Assembly: GCA_024639845.1 (NCBI GenBank) | Contig: JAHEGG010000003.1 | Span: forward strand, 1-64,000 | Direction of reading: 5' to 3' | Length of the DNA: 64,000 nucleotides | Origin: Microbacteriaceae bacterium | Lineage (GTDB): Bacteria; Actinomycetota; Actinomycetes; Actinomycetales; Microbacteriaceae | In this document: positions 32,685 through 43,342 of the stretch, piece by piece | Position numbering within the stretch: position 1 is the stretch's first letter | How the letters are laid out: each line of letters starts with the position of its first letter | Position numbers and translations under genes: made by a program | Notes under the pieces: generated by a model | Databases searched by the model: none | Told to the model about the DNA's origin: nothing | What the model saw: the letters and a program-made list of their open reading frames with translations, nothing else

Positions 32685-33662
32685 CTATCGGGTGGTGCCG
32701 GCGACCTTTGGCAACGCGCCGCCAGCGGCAGCATTACGGTCAGGGCGGAAGTTCTCAAATGAGAGGCCGGTGATCTGCTTGACCAGGTCGATGTCGGCTT
32801 CGATCTTTGCGGCTTCGGCTTCTTCAGGGCCAACCAGCGGGAGACGGACTCGTGGACTGTCAATCAGCCCGAGTCCGTGCAGGATGTACTTTGAAGCGAC
32901 CGTGCCCGGCACGTGCGTCATCGCGGCACGCACCAGTGGCTCGAGCGAGTTGTGAACCTTTAGCGCGTGGTGGAAATCGTTGCGGTTCGTGGCATCGATC
33001 ATCTCGCGGTAAGCGGCTGGAGCGATGTTCGCGGTAACGCCGATCAAACCGGTCGCACCAATAGAGATGTGCGGCAAGACGTTGCTGTCGTCGCCAGAGA
33101 AATAGAGCAAGTCGGTTTCGTTCATGACTCGAGAGGCTTGAGCAAAGTCGCCCTTAGCGTCTTTGATCGCAACGATGTTCGGGTGCTTAGCTGCGCGAAG
33201 CATCGTCTCGAAGTTGATCGGGATGCCTGCTCGCCCGGGAATGTCATAGAGAATGACCGGGAGGTCGGTCGCATCGGCAATCAACCTGAAGTGAGTCAAC
33301 ACACCAGCCTGTGTCGGCTTGTTGTAATAAGGAGTGACGATCATTACGCCGTCAGCGCCAGCCTTCTCGGATGCCTTGTAAAGCTCAATCGCGTGTGCGG
33401 TTTCGTTCGAACCACCGCCGGTAATGATCTTGGCGCGACCGTTGGCGACCGACTTTCCAACCTCGACCAACTTCAGCTTCTCTTTATCGGTGAGGGTTGA
33501 GGTCTCACCCGTGGTGCCGGTGACCACCACTCCGTCAGCGCCGTTCGAGATGACGTAGTCGATGTGCTTTTCGGTGGCAGCCCAGTCGACTTCACCCTCT
33601 GCATTCATAGGCGTGACCAAAGCGACCAGCACCTGGCCAAAGAGATTTCTGTGTTGCAACAT
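32685..33662 (-). CDS. dapA: 4-hydroxy-tetrahydrodipicolinate synthase (start set to MLQHRNLFGQ)
   Basis: GTTGETSTL, YDIPGRAG, AIKDAKGD motifs; start at 33662 just downstream of TAGTCT -10. Confidence 0.95.
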   Translation of the reverse strand: MLQHRNLFGQVLVALVTPMNAEGEVDWAATEKHIDYVISNGADGVVVTGTTGETSTLTDKEKLKLVEVGKSVANGRAKIITGGGSNETAHAIELYKASEKAGADGVMIVTPYYNKPTQAGVLTHFRLIADATDLPVILYDIPGRAGIPINFETMLRAAKHPNIVAIKDAKGDFAQASRVMNETDLLYFSGDDSNVLPHISIGATGLIGVTANIAPAAYREMIDATNRNDFHHALKVHNSLEPLVRAAMTHVPGTVASKYILHGLGLIDSPRVRLPLVGPEEAEAAKIEADIDLVKQITGLSFENFRPDRNAAAGGALPKVAGTTR

Positions 33663-33751
33663 AGGTAAAAGACTATCGGTTAGGGGCAATCGCGCCCAAG
33701 GGCTAGAAAATTGTGAGCTGTAAAACCTCGGATGCGCGAGCGCAGCTTTGA

Positions 33752-34477
33752 TTACGGAGCGACTCTGCCGTTCTTGTTGAATGCCTCATAGGTGAACGGC
33801 ATGAGCTTTGCCCACTCGTCTTCCATCTTTTCGGCACACATTTCGATTTCACGCTGTGGGAACGAAGGGAAGTGGGTTCCTTCACGCTTGGTGCGAAGGC
33901 TCAAGAAGTTCATCAGTGCACGAGCGTTCATGGTCACGTACATGCTCGAGTAGATGTTCAGCGGGAGGACGATGCGGGCGACCTCGCGAGCGACGCCTGC
34001 TTCGAGCATCCGCTGGTAAGACTCATAAGCCTGTTGGCTGGTGGTTCGAGCCTCTTGCTCAACCAGGGCAGTCTGCTCTGCAGTGCCTGGGATGAATTCG
34101 TAGTGGCCGGTCTTGCCAATCTGAACCAGGTTGCGCTCTGGGCCGGGCACGTAGAACACGGGACTGAGCTCTTTGTATCGGCCCGATTCCTCGTTGTACG
34201 AGGCGATGCGGTGACGCATAAACTCGCGGAAGACAAAGATCGGAGCTTGAACATAGAAGGTCATCGAGTTGTGCTCGAATGGCGAACCGTGACGGTCACG
34301 CATTAGGTAGTTGATTAGCCCCTGGTCGCGAGTCGAAGCCTCAGTTCCAGCGCTGGCGGACTCAAGAGTCTGCTCGCCCTGGGTCGAAACGCGTGCGGCA
34401 AATAGCACGTCTGAGTCTGAGGCGCTCGAACGAACGAGCTCAACGGTTACATCACTGCGGAATACGATATCGGACAC
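33752..34477 (-). CDS. thyX: Flavin-dependent thymidylate synthase
   Basis: RHRIASYNEESGRY ThyX motif. Confidence 0.97.
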   Translation of the reverse strand: MSDIVFRSDVTVELVRSSASDSDVLFAARVSTQGEQTLESASAGTEASTRDQGLINYLMRDRHGSPFEHNSMTFYVQAPIFVFREFMRHRIASYNEESGRYKELSPVFYVPGPERNLVQIGKTGHYEFIPGTAEQTALVEQEARTTSQQAYESYQRMLEAGVAREVARIVLPLNIYSSMYVTMNARALMNFLSLRTKREGTHFPSFPQREIEMCAEKMEDEWAKLMPFTYEAFNKNGRVAP

Positions 34478-34557
34478 CCGTCAATGTTAGCGGTCGCGAC
34501 TGCGTAAGAATGCGAAACACACGCGGCAGCCGCATCCTTGCAAAATAGCCTTGACTG

Positions 34558-35001
34558 ATGAGCCCCGAATCGCGTCTAGCCTTGGTTTTCGCCATCGTTG
34601 TCGTTGCAGCACTGGTTGGTGCGATTTGGAAGCTCACCTCTGGAAAATCCAAGCGGATTCGCGATGGACTTCAGGTGGATTTGACCGAACTAGGTGTGAT
34701 CAAAAATGGCTCACCGGTCACCCGATTCGGCAGTCGCATCACTTTTTTGCAGTTTTCGAGTGAGTTCTGCAGCCAGTGCCTTCAAACCGCACGAGCGCTG
34801 GCTCAACTGGAAGAGCAAAGTGATGACGTTCTTCATCTCGAGGTCGACATCACGAATCGCCTGGACCTGGCCAGCAAGTACAACATCCTTCAAACCCCGA
34901 CCACATTGGTGCTCGACCGCCGCGGCGTCGTAAAGTCGCGCATCGGTGGCGCACCAAAAGCAGCAACTCTAGAAGCTGAGATAGGAACCTTCGAAATCTA
35001 A
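34558..35001 (+). CDS. Thioredoxin-fold membrane-anchored protein (CxxC)
   Basis: N-terminal TM; FSSEFCSQCLQTARAL; ILQTPTTLVLDRRG. Confidence 0.85.
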   Translation: MSPESRLALVFAIVVVAALVGAIWKLTSGKSKRIRDGLQVDLTELGVIKNGSPVTRFGSRITFLQFSSEFCSQCLQTARALAQLEEQSDDVLHLEVDITNRLDLASKYNILQTPTTLVLDRRGVVKSRIGGAPKAATLEAEIGTFEI

Positions 35002-35450
35002 TGTCGACCTCTAACCAGATTGATCCCCGTGGCCCGCGTTTCGGCGCTGCAATCACCTCCACTCTTCTTGCAGTGACCATCTATCTCGCTCTTGATGCTG
35101 CGACCAAGGATGCCGCGTTCGGCCTCTTCTTGGTGATCACCACGCTATTTGCCATCGGTGCAGTCTTTGGAGTTATCAACCACCCATATGCCTGGCTGTT
35201 CAAATCGCTGGTTCGCCCTCGCCTGCAAGCGCCGAAAGAACTCGAGGATGCCACTCCCCCTCGATTCGCTCAGGGTGTCGGGTTGTTCGTCGCGCTGGTG
35301 GGCGTGGCCCTGCACCTTGCGGGCATCGAACTCGGACTGGCCGTGGCAGCATCCGCTGCATTCTTTGCGGCCTTCTTGAACGCCGCCTTCAACTACTGCC
35401 TCGGTTGCCAGATTTTTCTTGGCCTCAAGCGCCTGAAAGTTATTCGCTAA
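35001..35450 (+). CDS. DUF4395 membrane protein
   Basis: DPRGPRFGAAITSTLL; FNYCLGCQIFL C-terminus; translationally coupled to the thioredoxin-like gene. Confidence 0.85.
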   Translation: MSTSNQIDPRGPRFGAAITSTLLAVTIYLALDAATKDAAFGLFLVITTLFAIGAVFGVINHPYAWLFKSLVRPRLQAPKELEDATPPRFAQGVGLFVALVGVALHLAGIELGLAVAASAAFFAAFLNAAFNYCLGCQIFLGLKRLKVIR

Positions 35451-35889
35451 CCTGACGGCTGAGGGCGATGGCTTTTCGCATACAGGCACGCGCGCGACGT
35501 CGGTCCGAGGCGGCGTCATAGACCAACCCGAGTGCGAACCAGTTGCGCCAGTCGGCGGGATCGTCGTCGACCTTGGCTCGAAATCTTTCGAACTCAGCAT
35601 CTGCAGAGGCACGAACCGCTCGACCGCTCGGTCGTAGTTCGAAATTGAATTCGGGCCAGGCGTTCTCCGCCTCGAGGATTTTGCTCAGCTTTTCGATTCT
35701 CGAGCCGAACACGAACTCGGTGAAGATGGCCCAAACGGCAAGCACGGGAAACAACAGCAGTAGTCCACCCATGATCTTGGCGAGCGCATTGTCTGCGCCT
35801 AGTAACGCGATTGCAGTGTTTGAAAGTAGCGCGACATACATCACCAGTAGCGCGGAGGTGACAATTGCTCCGATTTTTGCGCCGGTCAT
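35440..35889 (-). CDS. Hypothetical membrane protein with short TPR-like C-terminus
   Basis: Two N-terminal TM segments; C-terminal DDPADWRNWFALGLVYDAASDRRRARACMRKAIAL. Confidence 0.7.
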   Translation of the reverse strand: MTGAKIGAIVTSALLVMYVALLSNTAIALLGADNALAKIMGGLLLLFPVLAVWAIFTEFVFGSRIEKLSKILEAENAWPEFNFELRPSGRAVRASADAEFERFRAKVDDDPADWRNWFALGLVYDAASDRRRARACMRKAIALSRQVSE

Positions 35890-36602
35890 CGAACGATGGC
35901 GTCGAGGCCTATGTGCAACCCAGGGTTAGCCTCAGTGAAAATCAAAGCCATTGAGATTCCGTTGGCATAGGCTGCGACGCTAGTTGTTTCATGGCTGATT
36001 GTGAGAAGTTCACTTTGACCACCGAAATAGACATCCTGCTTTGCGCTAACGCCGCTCAGGCGAAGACTGTGCACTGGGATGCCCTCGACGAGTTTGCCTC
36101 GAGCCTCCTGTCCAGCTCCGGTCACCACTGGTTCATCCCCGCGCGCACCCGCGATTAGCTCGGCGGTGCGAATTGCGGTGCCTGATGGTGAGTCCACCTT
36201 GTGCTGGTGGTGAGCCTCTACGATTTCGATGGACTCAAAGAATTTGGCGGCTTCGGCGGCAAATTTTGTTGCAAGCATCGAGCCGATCGAAAAGTTTGGC
36301 ACGATCACGACGGTCGCGGCATGGTCACGAACCGCATCTGTAATGGTAGATACGTGAGCTGCGCTCCATCCGCTGGTGCCGACCAGAACGGGGATGTTGT
36401 GCTCGATGGCGAAGTTGACAACGCGTTGGCTCACCTCGAGCCTGGTGACGTCGAAAATCACGTCTGCACCGATAGTCTCGCTCAGGTCTGACCGACTTGA
36501 GAGAGCGCTGTGCTGCTCGAACCGGTCATCCCGCTCGATTACTTCGAGCGCAAGAGCGCCCATGCGCCCGGTGGCACCGACAACTGAAACTTTGATCGCC
36601 AT
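35886..36602 (-). CDS. dapB: 4-hydroxy-tetrahydrodipicolinate reductase
   Basis: VVGATGRMG; EAHHQHKVDSPSGTAIRTAE. Confidence 0.95.
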   Translation of the reverse strand: MAIKVSVVGATGRMGALALEVIERDDRFEQHSALSSRSDLSETIGADVIFDVTRLEVSQRVVNFAIEHNIPVLVGTSGWSAAHVSTITDAVRDHAATVVIVPNFSIGSMLATKFAAEAAKFFESIEIVEAHHQHKVDSPSGTAIRTAELIAGARGDEPVVTGAGQEARGKLVEGIPVHSLRLSGVSAKQDVYFGGQSELLTISHETTSVAAYANGISMALIFTEANPGLHIGLDAIVR

Positions 36603-36611
36603 TTGACTAGA

Positions 36612-37946
36612 TTAGACCAGACCGGCAAAGGTGTCTTCAGACACATCGCCGACGGCAACGATGCTGAGTTCGCGACCGACTAAGTCGGCGGCAAGATCGG
36701 TGACATCTTGAATCGTCACCGCACGGAATCGACTCAACGCCTCATCGAGATCGACGAATTCGCCGGTCGAAAGCTCGGTACCAGAAAGTCGGCTCATGCG
36801 AGCCTGAGTGCTTTCAAACTTGAGGGCTAGCCCACCAGACACATTGCCGTAGGCGAGTTCCAGTTCGGCCGACGTGATGCCCGATTCGGCTACCTTGCGA
36901 AGTTCGCCGATCATCAGCTCCGAAACCTCGCGCGCCTTGGCTGGAGAGCAGCCGGCATACAGGCCAAAGACTCCAGCATCGGAGTAACCCTGGTTGAACG
37001 AATAGGTCGAGTATGCCAATCCGCGTTTTTCACGAATTTCTTGAAACAGCCTCGAAGACATTCCGCCACCGAGCACGGTGTTGAGCACGGCCATGGCATA
37101 GCGCCGGTAGTCGTTTCCGACCAGACCCTGGGTGCCGATGAGGATGTTTGCCTGAGAATTTTCCTCGTGAATAACATGAAGTGAGCTCTTGCGTGACACG
37201 GATGCTGGCTCAAGGCTGCGTCGTTCGCGCGGTGAATTTTGTTCGGCCAGGTTCCAACCAGCGCCCGACAAACCTGCTTCGACCAACTGCACGATGTTGT
37301 CGTGTCGCACGGAACCCGCTGCCACAACAACCAGATCCTGCGGACGGTAGTTGGCGCGATAGTGCTCCCAGACGGCATCCCTGGTGACATTGGTAATGGT
37401 TTCGTTTGTGCCACCGATCGGGCGACCGAGTTCGTGCTCGCCGAGCACCTGCTCGAAAAACGCCTCGTGGGCTACGTCTTGGGGGTCGTCCTCGTTCATC
37501 GCGAGTTCTTCAAGGATGACCGTGCGCTCGTTGTTGAACTCGACCGGGTCGAGCACCGATGAGGTGAGCATGTCGGCAATCACGTCGATGGCCAGAGGCA
37601 CTGCCGACTCCTGCACGCGGGCGTAGTAGGAGGTGTGTTCCTTGCCTGTCGAAGCGTTTGAAGAGCCACCTACCGAGTCGAAAGCGATCGCGATGTCAAG
37701 GGCGGTTCGTTTGGCGGTGCCTTTGAAAAGGAGGTGTTCTAGAAAGTGTGTCGAACCGAAGTGACCGTTGGTCTCATCGCGGCTGCCGACCGGCACCGAG
37801 AATGACACCGATGCACTCTGCACACCGGGTACAGCTTCGGTTAAAACACGAACACCGCTCGGGAGGACAGTGCGACGAATCACACTGCCACCCGAAGCGG
37901 TGAACGTTAGGTCAGTCTGGTCTAGTGGAAACTGAAGTTCAGTCAT
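36612..37946 (-). CDS. M16 family zinc metallopeptidase
   Basis: HFLEHLLFKGT (HxxEH) motif. Confidence 0.95.
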   Translation of the reverse strand: MTELQFPLDQTDLTFTASGGSVIRRTVLPSGVRVLTEAVPGVQSASVSFSVPVGSRDETNGHFGSTHFLEHLLFKGTAKRTALDIAIAFDSVGGSSNASTGKEHTSYYARVQESAVPLAIDVIADMLTSSVLDPVEFNNERTVILEELAMNEDDPQDVAHEAFFEQVLGEHELGRPIGGTNETITNVTRDAVWEHYRANYRPQDLVVVAAGSVRHDNIVQLVEAGLSGAGWNLAEQNSPRERRSLEPASVSRKSSLHVIHEENSQANILIGTQGLVGNDYRRYAMAVLNTVLGGGMSSRLFQEIREKRGLAYSTYSFNQGYSDAGVFGLYAGCSPAKAREVSELMIGELRKVAESGITSAELELAYGNVSGGLALKFESTQARMSRLSGTELSTGEFVDLDEALSRFRAVTIQDVTDLAADLVGRELSIVAVGDVSEDTFAGLV

Positions 37947-37972
37947 TTTTGCTAACCAGATCTGGGCGGAGC

Positions 37973-40234
37973 TTATTCTTCGTCGGAGTCGTTGGACTCG
38001 TTCGAAGCGCCTTCTTCACCCTCGACCACTGGAGCAAGCGATAGCTTGCCGCGGTCGTCGATCTTGGTGATTTCGACCTGAATCTTCTGGCCGACCGAGA
38101 GTACGTCTTCGACGTTCTCCACGCGCTTTCCGCCCGAGATCTTCTTGAGCTCAGAAACGTGCAGCAGACCATCCTTACCAGGAACCAGCGAAACGAACGC
38201 ACCGAAGGTGGCTAGCTTCACAACGGTTCCGAGGAAGCGCTCGCCAATTTCCGGAACGTGAGGGTTGGCGATTGCATTGATGGCAGCCTTAGCGGCTTCG
38301 GCCGAAGGACCGTCGGTGGCACCGATGTAAACGGTTCCGTCGTCTTCGATCGAAATGTCGGCTCCGGTGTCTTCTTGAATCTGGTTGATCATCTTGCCCT
38401 TAGGGCCAATAACCTCACCGATCTTGTCGACAGGAATCTTCACGGCAATGACGCGAGGCGCGGTTGGAGCCATTTCGTCTGGCTCGCTGATTGCCTGGCT
38501 CATTACATCGAGGATGCGCACGCGCGCGTCACGAGCCTGAGTGAGAGCGCCAGCCAATACGTCCGATGGAATTCCATCGAGCTTTGTGTCGAGCTGAATC
38601 GCGGTAACGAACTCACGAGTACCGGCAACCTTGAAGTCCATGTCGCCCAGTGCGTCTTCGGCACCGAGAATGTCGGTTAGGGCTGCGTATTCGGTCTTGC
38701 CATCTACGGTGTCAGAGATCAGACCCATGGCGATACCGGCAACCGGAGCGCGCAGTGGCACACCGGCGTTTAGCAGCGCGAGAGTCGACGCACATACCGA
38801 ACCCATCGAGGTTGAACCGTTGGAACCGAGAGCCTCGGATACCTGGCGGATCGCATACGGGAACTCGTCACGAGCTGGAAGCACTGGAACCAGCGCACGC
38901 TCGGCGAGGGCTCCGTGACCGATTTCGCGGCGCTTTGGGGTGCCAACGCGTCCAACTTCACCGGTCGAATAAGGCGGGAAGTTGTAGTTGTGCATGTAGC
39001 GTTTGGTGGTCTCTGGGCTCAGCGAGTCGATCTGCTGTTCCATCTTGAGCATGTTCAAGGTGGTGACTCCAAGAATCTGGGTCTCGCCACGCTGGAAGAT
39101 CGCCGAACCGTGAACGCGTGGAAGAACCGAAACTTCGGCGTCAAGCGCACGGATGTCGGTTAGGCCACGGCCGTCGATACGAACCTTCTCCTTGAGAACA
39201 CGGGTGCGAACCACGTGCTTGGTTACCGACTTGTAGGCAGCCGAGATCTGACCGTGCAGTGACTCGTCAAGCTTGGCAACGAGTGCCTCCTTGACCGAAG
39301 CCTTGAGTGCATCATCTGCATCCTGGCGAGCTTGCTTGTCTGCAATCAGGTAAACCTTGCCAAGTTCGACTTCGGCCAACTCTGCAACCGCAGCGTAAAC
39401 CTCGTCAGAGTATGGCGGGAACAGTGGGTACTCGGTCAGTGGCTTGGCGGCGCGTGCTGCAAGGCGGCTCTGAGCGTCGCAAAGTTCCTTGATGAAAGGT
39501 TTGGCAGCCTCGAGTCCCTGGGCGACCACCTCTTCGGTAGGAGCTTGAACACCCTGCTGCTTGATTAGGTTCCATGAACCCTCGGTGGCTTCGGCTTCGA
39601 CCATCATGATGGCGACGTCTTCAACGCCGTTCTCATTGACTACGCGACCGGCAACGACCATGTCGAATACGGCGCGCTCGAGCTGCGAGTGCTTAGGGAA
39701 GGCAACCCACTGTCCATCGATGAGTGCAACGCGCACACCACCGACAGGGCCAGAGAAAGGCAGACCGGCGAGCTTGGTCGACATGGATGCTGCGTTGATC
39801 GCAACTACGTCGTAGAGCTCATCCGGGTGAATCGCCATAACGGTGACGACGACCTGGATCTCGTTGCGGAGTCCGTCGTCAAACGATGGGCGAAGTGGGC
39901 GGTCGATTAGGCGGCAAGCCAGAATCGCGTCGGTGGTTGGGCGGCCTTCACGACGGAAGAACGACCCTGGGATGCGGCCGGCTGCGTACATCTTTTCTTC
40001 GACATCGATCGTCAATGGAAAGAAGTCGAACTGGTCTTTTGGCTGCTTGCTGGCGGTGGTCGCCGAGAAAAGCATGGTTTCACCGTCTAGGTAGACGGAT
40101 GCGGCACCCTGTGCCTGCTGGGCTAGACGCCCGGTTTCGAAACGGATTACACGCTTGCCGTGCTTGCCGTTGTCGATTATTGCGTATTCGTATTCCGTGC
40201 CGTCCATCGGCTCGTAGTTGTCTGGACCTACCAT
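37973..40234 (-). CDS. pnp: Polynucleotide phosphorylase
   Basis: Two RNase PH cores, KH and S1 domains. Confidence 0.98.
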   Translation of the reverse strand: MVGPDNYEPMDGTEYEYAIIDNGKHGKRVIRFETGRLAQQAQGAASVYLDGETMLFSATTASKQPKDQFDFFPLTIDVEEKMYAAGRIPGSFFRREGRPTTDAILACRLIDRPLRPSFDDGLRNEIQVVVTVMAIHPDELYDVVAINAASMSTKLAGLPFSGPVGGVRVALIDGQWVAFPKHSQLERAVFDMVVAGRVVNENGVEDVAIMMVEAEATEGSWNLIKQQGVQAPTEEVVAQGLEAAKPFIKELCDAQSRLAARAAKPLTEYPLFPPYSDEVYAAVAELAEVELGKVYLIADKQARQDADDALKASVKEALVAKLDESLHGQISAAYKSVTKHVVRTRVLKEKVRIDGRGLTDIRALDAEVSVLPRVHGSAIFQRGETQILGVTTLNMLKMEQQIDSLSPETTKRYMHNYNFPPYSTGEVGRVGTPKRREIGHGALAERALVPVLPARDEFPYAIRQVSEALGSNGSTSMGSVCASTLALLNAGVPLRAPVAGIAMGLISDTVDGKTEYAALTDILGAEDALGDMDFKVAGTREFVTAIQLDTKLDGIPSDVLAGALTQARDARVRILDVMSQAISEPDEMAPTAPRVIAVKIPVDKIGEVIGPKGKMINQIQEDTGADISIEDDGTVYIGATDGPSAEAAKAAINAIANPHVPEIGERFLGTVVKLATFGAFVSLVPGKDGLLHVSELKKISGGKRVENVEDVLSVGQKIQVEITKIDDRGKLSLAPVVEGEEGASNESNDSDEE

Positions 40235-40258
40235 GGTCCCTCCTCTTTATTCTTCGGT

Positions 40259-40289
40259 GCGCGCCTCGGCGAACGCCAAGTCAGCGCGC
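40259..40289 (-). promoter_or_regulatory. Leader stem-loop upstream of pnp: GCGCGC-UGA-CUUGGCG-UU-CGCCGAG-GCGCGC
   Basis: On minus-strand RNA, 6 bp + 7 bp stem with a 3-nt bulge; one pair is U-G and would be A-C on the other strand. Confidence 0.6.
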
Positions 40290-40461
40290 GTGTGCGTATG
40301 AGGTGAATAAACGGGCCCACATCGGAGAGGGCTGCCCTGGTCTGCAGTTGAAAACCTTGGTAGAAACCCCAAGATCCACGACCGAAGACCAGCAAACTCG
40401 CTTCATCGCTCTTCTCAAGGGTAACAGGTGACACAGACAAAGGCTAGAAGTCGGGTAAAAG

Positions 40462-40491
40462 AAAATCGCCCCGACGAATCGGGGCGATTTT
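40462..40491 (-). terminator. rpsO intrinsic terminator, 13-bp stem AAAATCGCCCCGA/TCGGGGCGATTTT plus U-rich tail
   Basis: Perfect inverted repeat with 4-nt loop immediately 3' of rpsO. Confidence 0.9.
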
Positions 40492-40501
40492 GAAAGAAGA
40501 C

Positions 40502-40771
40502 CTATCGACGCAGGCCGAGACGCTCAATGAGCGCGCGGTAGCGGTTGATGTCAACGTTCTGCAGGTAGCCAAGAAGGCGACGACGCTGACCAACAAGAAG
40601 AAGAAGGCCACGACGGCTGTGGTGGTCGTGCTTGTGCTCCTTGAGGTGTTCGGTGAGGTCCTTGATGCGCTGAGTCAGAACAGCGATCTGAACCTCAGGC
40701 GAACCGGTGTCACCTGGGTGGGTTGCGTATTCGTTGATGATTGCGGTCTTAACGCTTGCTTCTAGTGCCAT
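40502..40771 (-). CDS. rpsO: Ribosomal protein uS15
   Basis: [34 protein letters not shown]. Confidence 0.98.
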   Translation of the reverse strand: MALEASVKTAIINEYATHPGDTGSPEVQIAVLTQRIKDLTEHLKEHKHDHHSRRGLLLLVGQRRRLLGYLQNVDINRYRALIERLGLRR

Positions 40772-40935
40772 AACTCGGTCCTTTCTAAACCTCGCTGCGC
40801 GGCGCCCAAATCACTTCGACTTGAGCTCTCTTTATCCGCGGCCGTTACACGGCAACTTCACAAGCATACCCGAGCGGCCACGGATGCGCCAGCCCGAGTC
40901 CAAAGCTGGCCTGGGGTAGTTCACACCGGGGTTAT

Positions 40936-41601
40936 TTACGAGGTCGTGCCGCCGTCATCCGAGTTAGACGGGAAATCGGCTTGAGCCGGCTGGCCGGCGG
41001 CTGGTAAAGCGCGCTTGTTGCCTTGCTCAAATGTTTTGGTCGGCCGGCAGAGAATCACGAGTTGCCAGATTCCGAGCGCCAGCACAATCAGGAGTGCGCT
41101 AAGGGCAAAACCCAGAGCACCGTTGAACACGCCATTTTCGATTGCAGCAAGCAGCGGGCCGGTGCCCTTATCGAGAAACTCGGTGACCATGGCATCAAGT
41201 TCTGCCTCGCTGTATTGCGTAAAAAACGGCGTTGCCGAAATCGCGGCACTAATGATGACACCAGCGATCAAAAACACCGGAACGATTTGCAGTAGTAGCA
41301 GCCAAGGAGAGTAGCCGGCATCCCTGAATCGTCTGACGGTAACAGCGAGTGTGGGCAAGAATAGAGCTATTGACGTCACGTCGTTGAGAGCTGTGAAACC
41401 CGAAATCGCGGTGGCGACTCCGTTGTCCAATGTTCCGGCGACCATACCAAGAAGCACCGTGAACAACACCCAGTACCAGTATTCGCTTCGTCGAGATACA
41501 CCGCGAAAATCAACAAACTTTTTGAAGCCAAGTGCAATTGCGTCGACGAACGTGATTGGTGCACGCGAAGGACCTTGTGGGCCTGGTGGAACGGACTGCA
41601 T
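40936..41601 (-). CDS. DUF805 membrane protein
   Basis: FKKFVDFRGVSRRSEYWYWVLF; multiple TM segments; RRFRDAGYSPWLLL. Confidence 0.88.
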   Translation of the reverse strand: MQSVPPGPQGPSRAPITFVDAIALGFKKFVDFRGVSRRSEYWYWVLFTVLLGMVAGTLDNGVATAISGFTALNDVTSIALFLPTLAVTVRRFRDAGYSPWLLLLQIVPVFLIAGVIISAAISATPFFTQYSEAELDAMVTEFLDKGTGPLLAAIENGVFNGALGFALSALLIVLALGIWQLVILCRPTKTFEQGNKRALPAAGQPAQADFPSNSDDGGTTS

Positions 41602-41637
41602 TGTTTCCCCTCTAGTTCATTTGATGTGAGCAGGCTA

Positions 41638-42564
41638 TCAGGCGAGCAGTTCACGAACCTTGTCGATGTCGCGATTGATCTGCGCGACAAGGCTTTCGAT
41701 GCCATCGAACTTGGCGGCTGCACGAATGAAATCGGTGTATTCCAGCGTGACCACTTGGTCATAGAGATCTAGATCGTTTCGATCAATGACGTGGGCCTCG
41801 ATCAGGCGGGGCACGGCTTGAAAGGTTTCGTTGATGCCAACCGACAGGGCCGCCGGGTAACGTTCTGAGCCGGCATAGAGCCAACCGGCATAGACGGCAT
41901 CCAGAGGCAAGTAGCCCTCGGCATCTCGCGACATGTTGGCAGTTGGAAAACCGATTTGTCGACCAATTTTGAGTCCGTGTTCAATGATGCCGACCGTGGT
42001 GTGATTGCGACCGAGCAGCTTGGCAGCTAGACGAACATCCCCGTTGTCGAGAGCGGCACGCACTCGCGTGGTGGAAACCACCTCACCGTCGAGTTCGAGT
42101 CGCGCAAGTTCGATGACCCTGAAGCCGTGCAGTGCTCCGAGTTCACGCAGCGTGTCAACCGTGCCACTCCCCTTGGCCCCGAACCGGAATCCCTGCCCGA
42201 CCAGCACCCAGCGAGCCTTGAGGGCATCCACCAGATATCTTGAGACGAACTCCTCGGGGGTCAAAGCTGCGAGCGCTTGGTCGAACGGCAGGTTGAGAAC
42301 GCCTTCGATTCCCGCCTCGTCGAAAAGTTGGCGTCGTTGGTTTGCCCCGATTACCGGAAGCGGAACCGAAGTTGGAACCAAGACCGAGTTTGGGTGATTG
42401 GCGAAGGTCAAAACCACTGGCGCGAGCGCATCGTTCTCCGCGAGGTCAAGAAGTGTGCTGAGCAGCGCTTGGTGTCCGAGGTGAATCGCATCGAACTTGC
42501 CGATCGTGACGGCGGTTTCAGCAAAATCTGCCGGCACCTGCACGGCGCTTGACCACTCGATCAT
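41638..42564 (-). CDS. ribF: Bifunctional riboflavin kinase/FAD synthetase
   Basis: TIGKFDAIHLGHQALL; IGFPTANM. Confidence 0.95.
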   Translation of the reverse strand: MIEWSSAVQVPADFAETAVTIGKFDAIHLGHQALLSTLLDLAENDALAPVVLTFANHPNSVLVPTSVPLPVIGANQRRQLFDEAGIEGVLNLPFDQALAALTPEEFVSRYLVDALKARWVLVGQGFRFGAKGSGTVDTLRELGALHGFRVIELARLELDGEVVSTTRVRAALDNGDVRLAAKLLGRNHTTVGIIEHGLKIGRQIGFPTANMSRDAEGYLPLDAVYAGWLYAGSERYPAALSVGINETFQAVPRLIEAHVIDRNDLDLYDQVVTLEYTDFIRAAAKFDGIESLVAQINRDIDKVRELLA

Positions 42565-42950
42565 GCAGAGCGCTTTCTAAGCCAAACCAAAGCCAGAATT
42601 GGCAAAATCAAAGGCAAGAAGCCATAGCCGATTCCGTATTCACTCCACACCGAAGGGTGTTTGAAAAGCCCCGGCACAATGAGCGAGAGCGATCCCACTA
42701 GAAGAACTCCAGCGAGCTCGAAAATGACCAGAGGCTTTGCTGTTCGATGCAAGAATCCGGATGTTCGAGCGAGAGAAATGGTCACCAAAATGTAGGTTAT
42801 CGCGCTCACCAAAGACAGCGAATAGGCAACGGGAGCGTCATCGAACTTGCGCAGCAGTTGGTAGCTGGCCCGAGCCGTAGCCGAGAGGGCAAAAATTCCA
42901 TAGACGGCAATCAAGAGCCGCCCGATGCCTAGGTTTTGTTTGTTTGCCAT
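42561..42950 (-). CDS. Hypothetical 4-TM membrane protein
   Basis: Hydrophobic segments; ATG overlap with ribF; no family recognised. Confidence 0.65.
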   Translation of the reverse strand: MANKQNLGIGRLLIAVYGIFALSATARASYQLLRKFDDAPVAYSLSLVSAITYILVTISLARTSGFLHRTAKPLVIFELAGVLLVGSLSLIVPGLFKHPSVWSEYGIGYGFLPLILPILALVWLRKRSA

Positions 42951-42979
42951 TGCATAAGCCTAAAAGATTCGCCAGCCGC

Positions 42980-43342
42980 TCAGGCCAGGCCCCAGATTTG
43001 AGCCATTCTTGCGGTCATGACCGCGACGGTCAACGCCGCAACACCTAAAACCATCGAAGATACCCTGGTGCGTTCTACGAGCGCCCAAATCACACCACCC
43101 ACCGGAACCATCATGGCCACCAGAACGTAGCCGAAGAACTCGACAACGTCGCCTTTCGACTGCGCACCACCAGCCACCAGGATGCTCGTGGTGATAAGTT
43201 GAACAACCAACAGGGTCTCGAGCAAGACCATTTGGGCGAGGCTGAATAACCCCGGCTTGCGACCAAACATCGCGAGCACCAGACAGAAAAAAGCGGATGA
43301 ACCAGAGGCGATGACAAGGGTGTAATAAAGCCAGTCGATCAT
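42980..43342 (-). CDS. Hypothetical membrane protein
   Basis: Four hydrophobic segments; overlaps truB stop; no family recognised. Confidence 0.65.
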   Translation of the reverse strand: MIDWLYYTLVIASGSSAFFCLVLAMFGRKPGLFSLAQMVLLETLLVVQLITTSILVAGGAQSKGDVVEFFGYVLVAMMVPVGGVIWALVERTRVSSMVLGVAALTVAVMTARMAQIWGLA

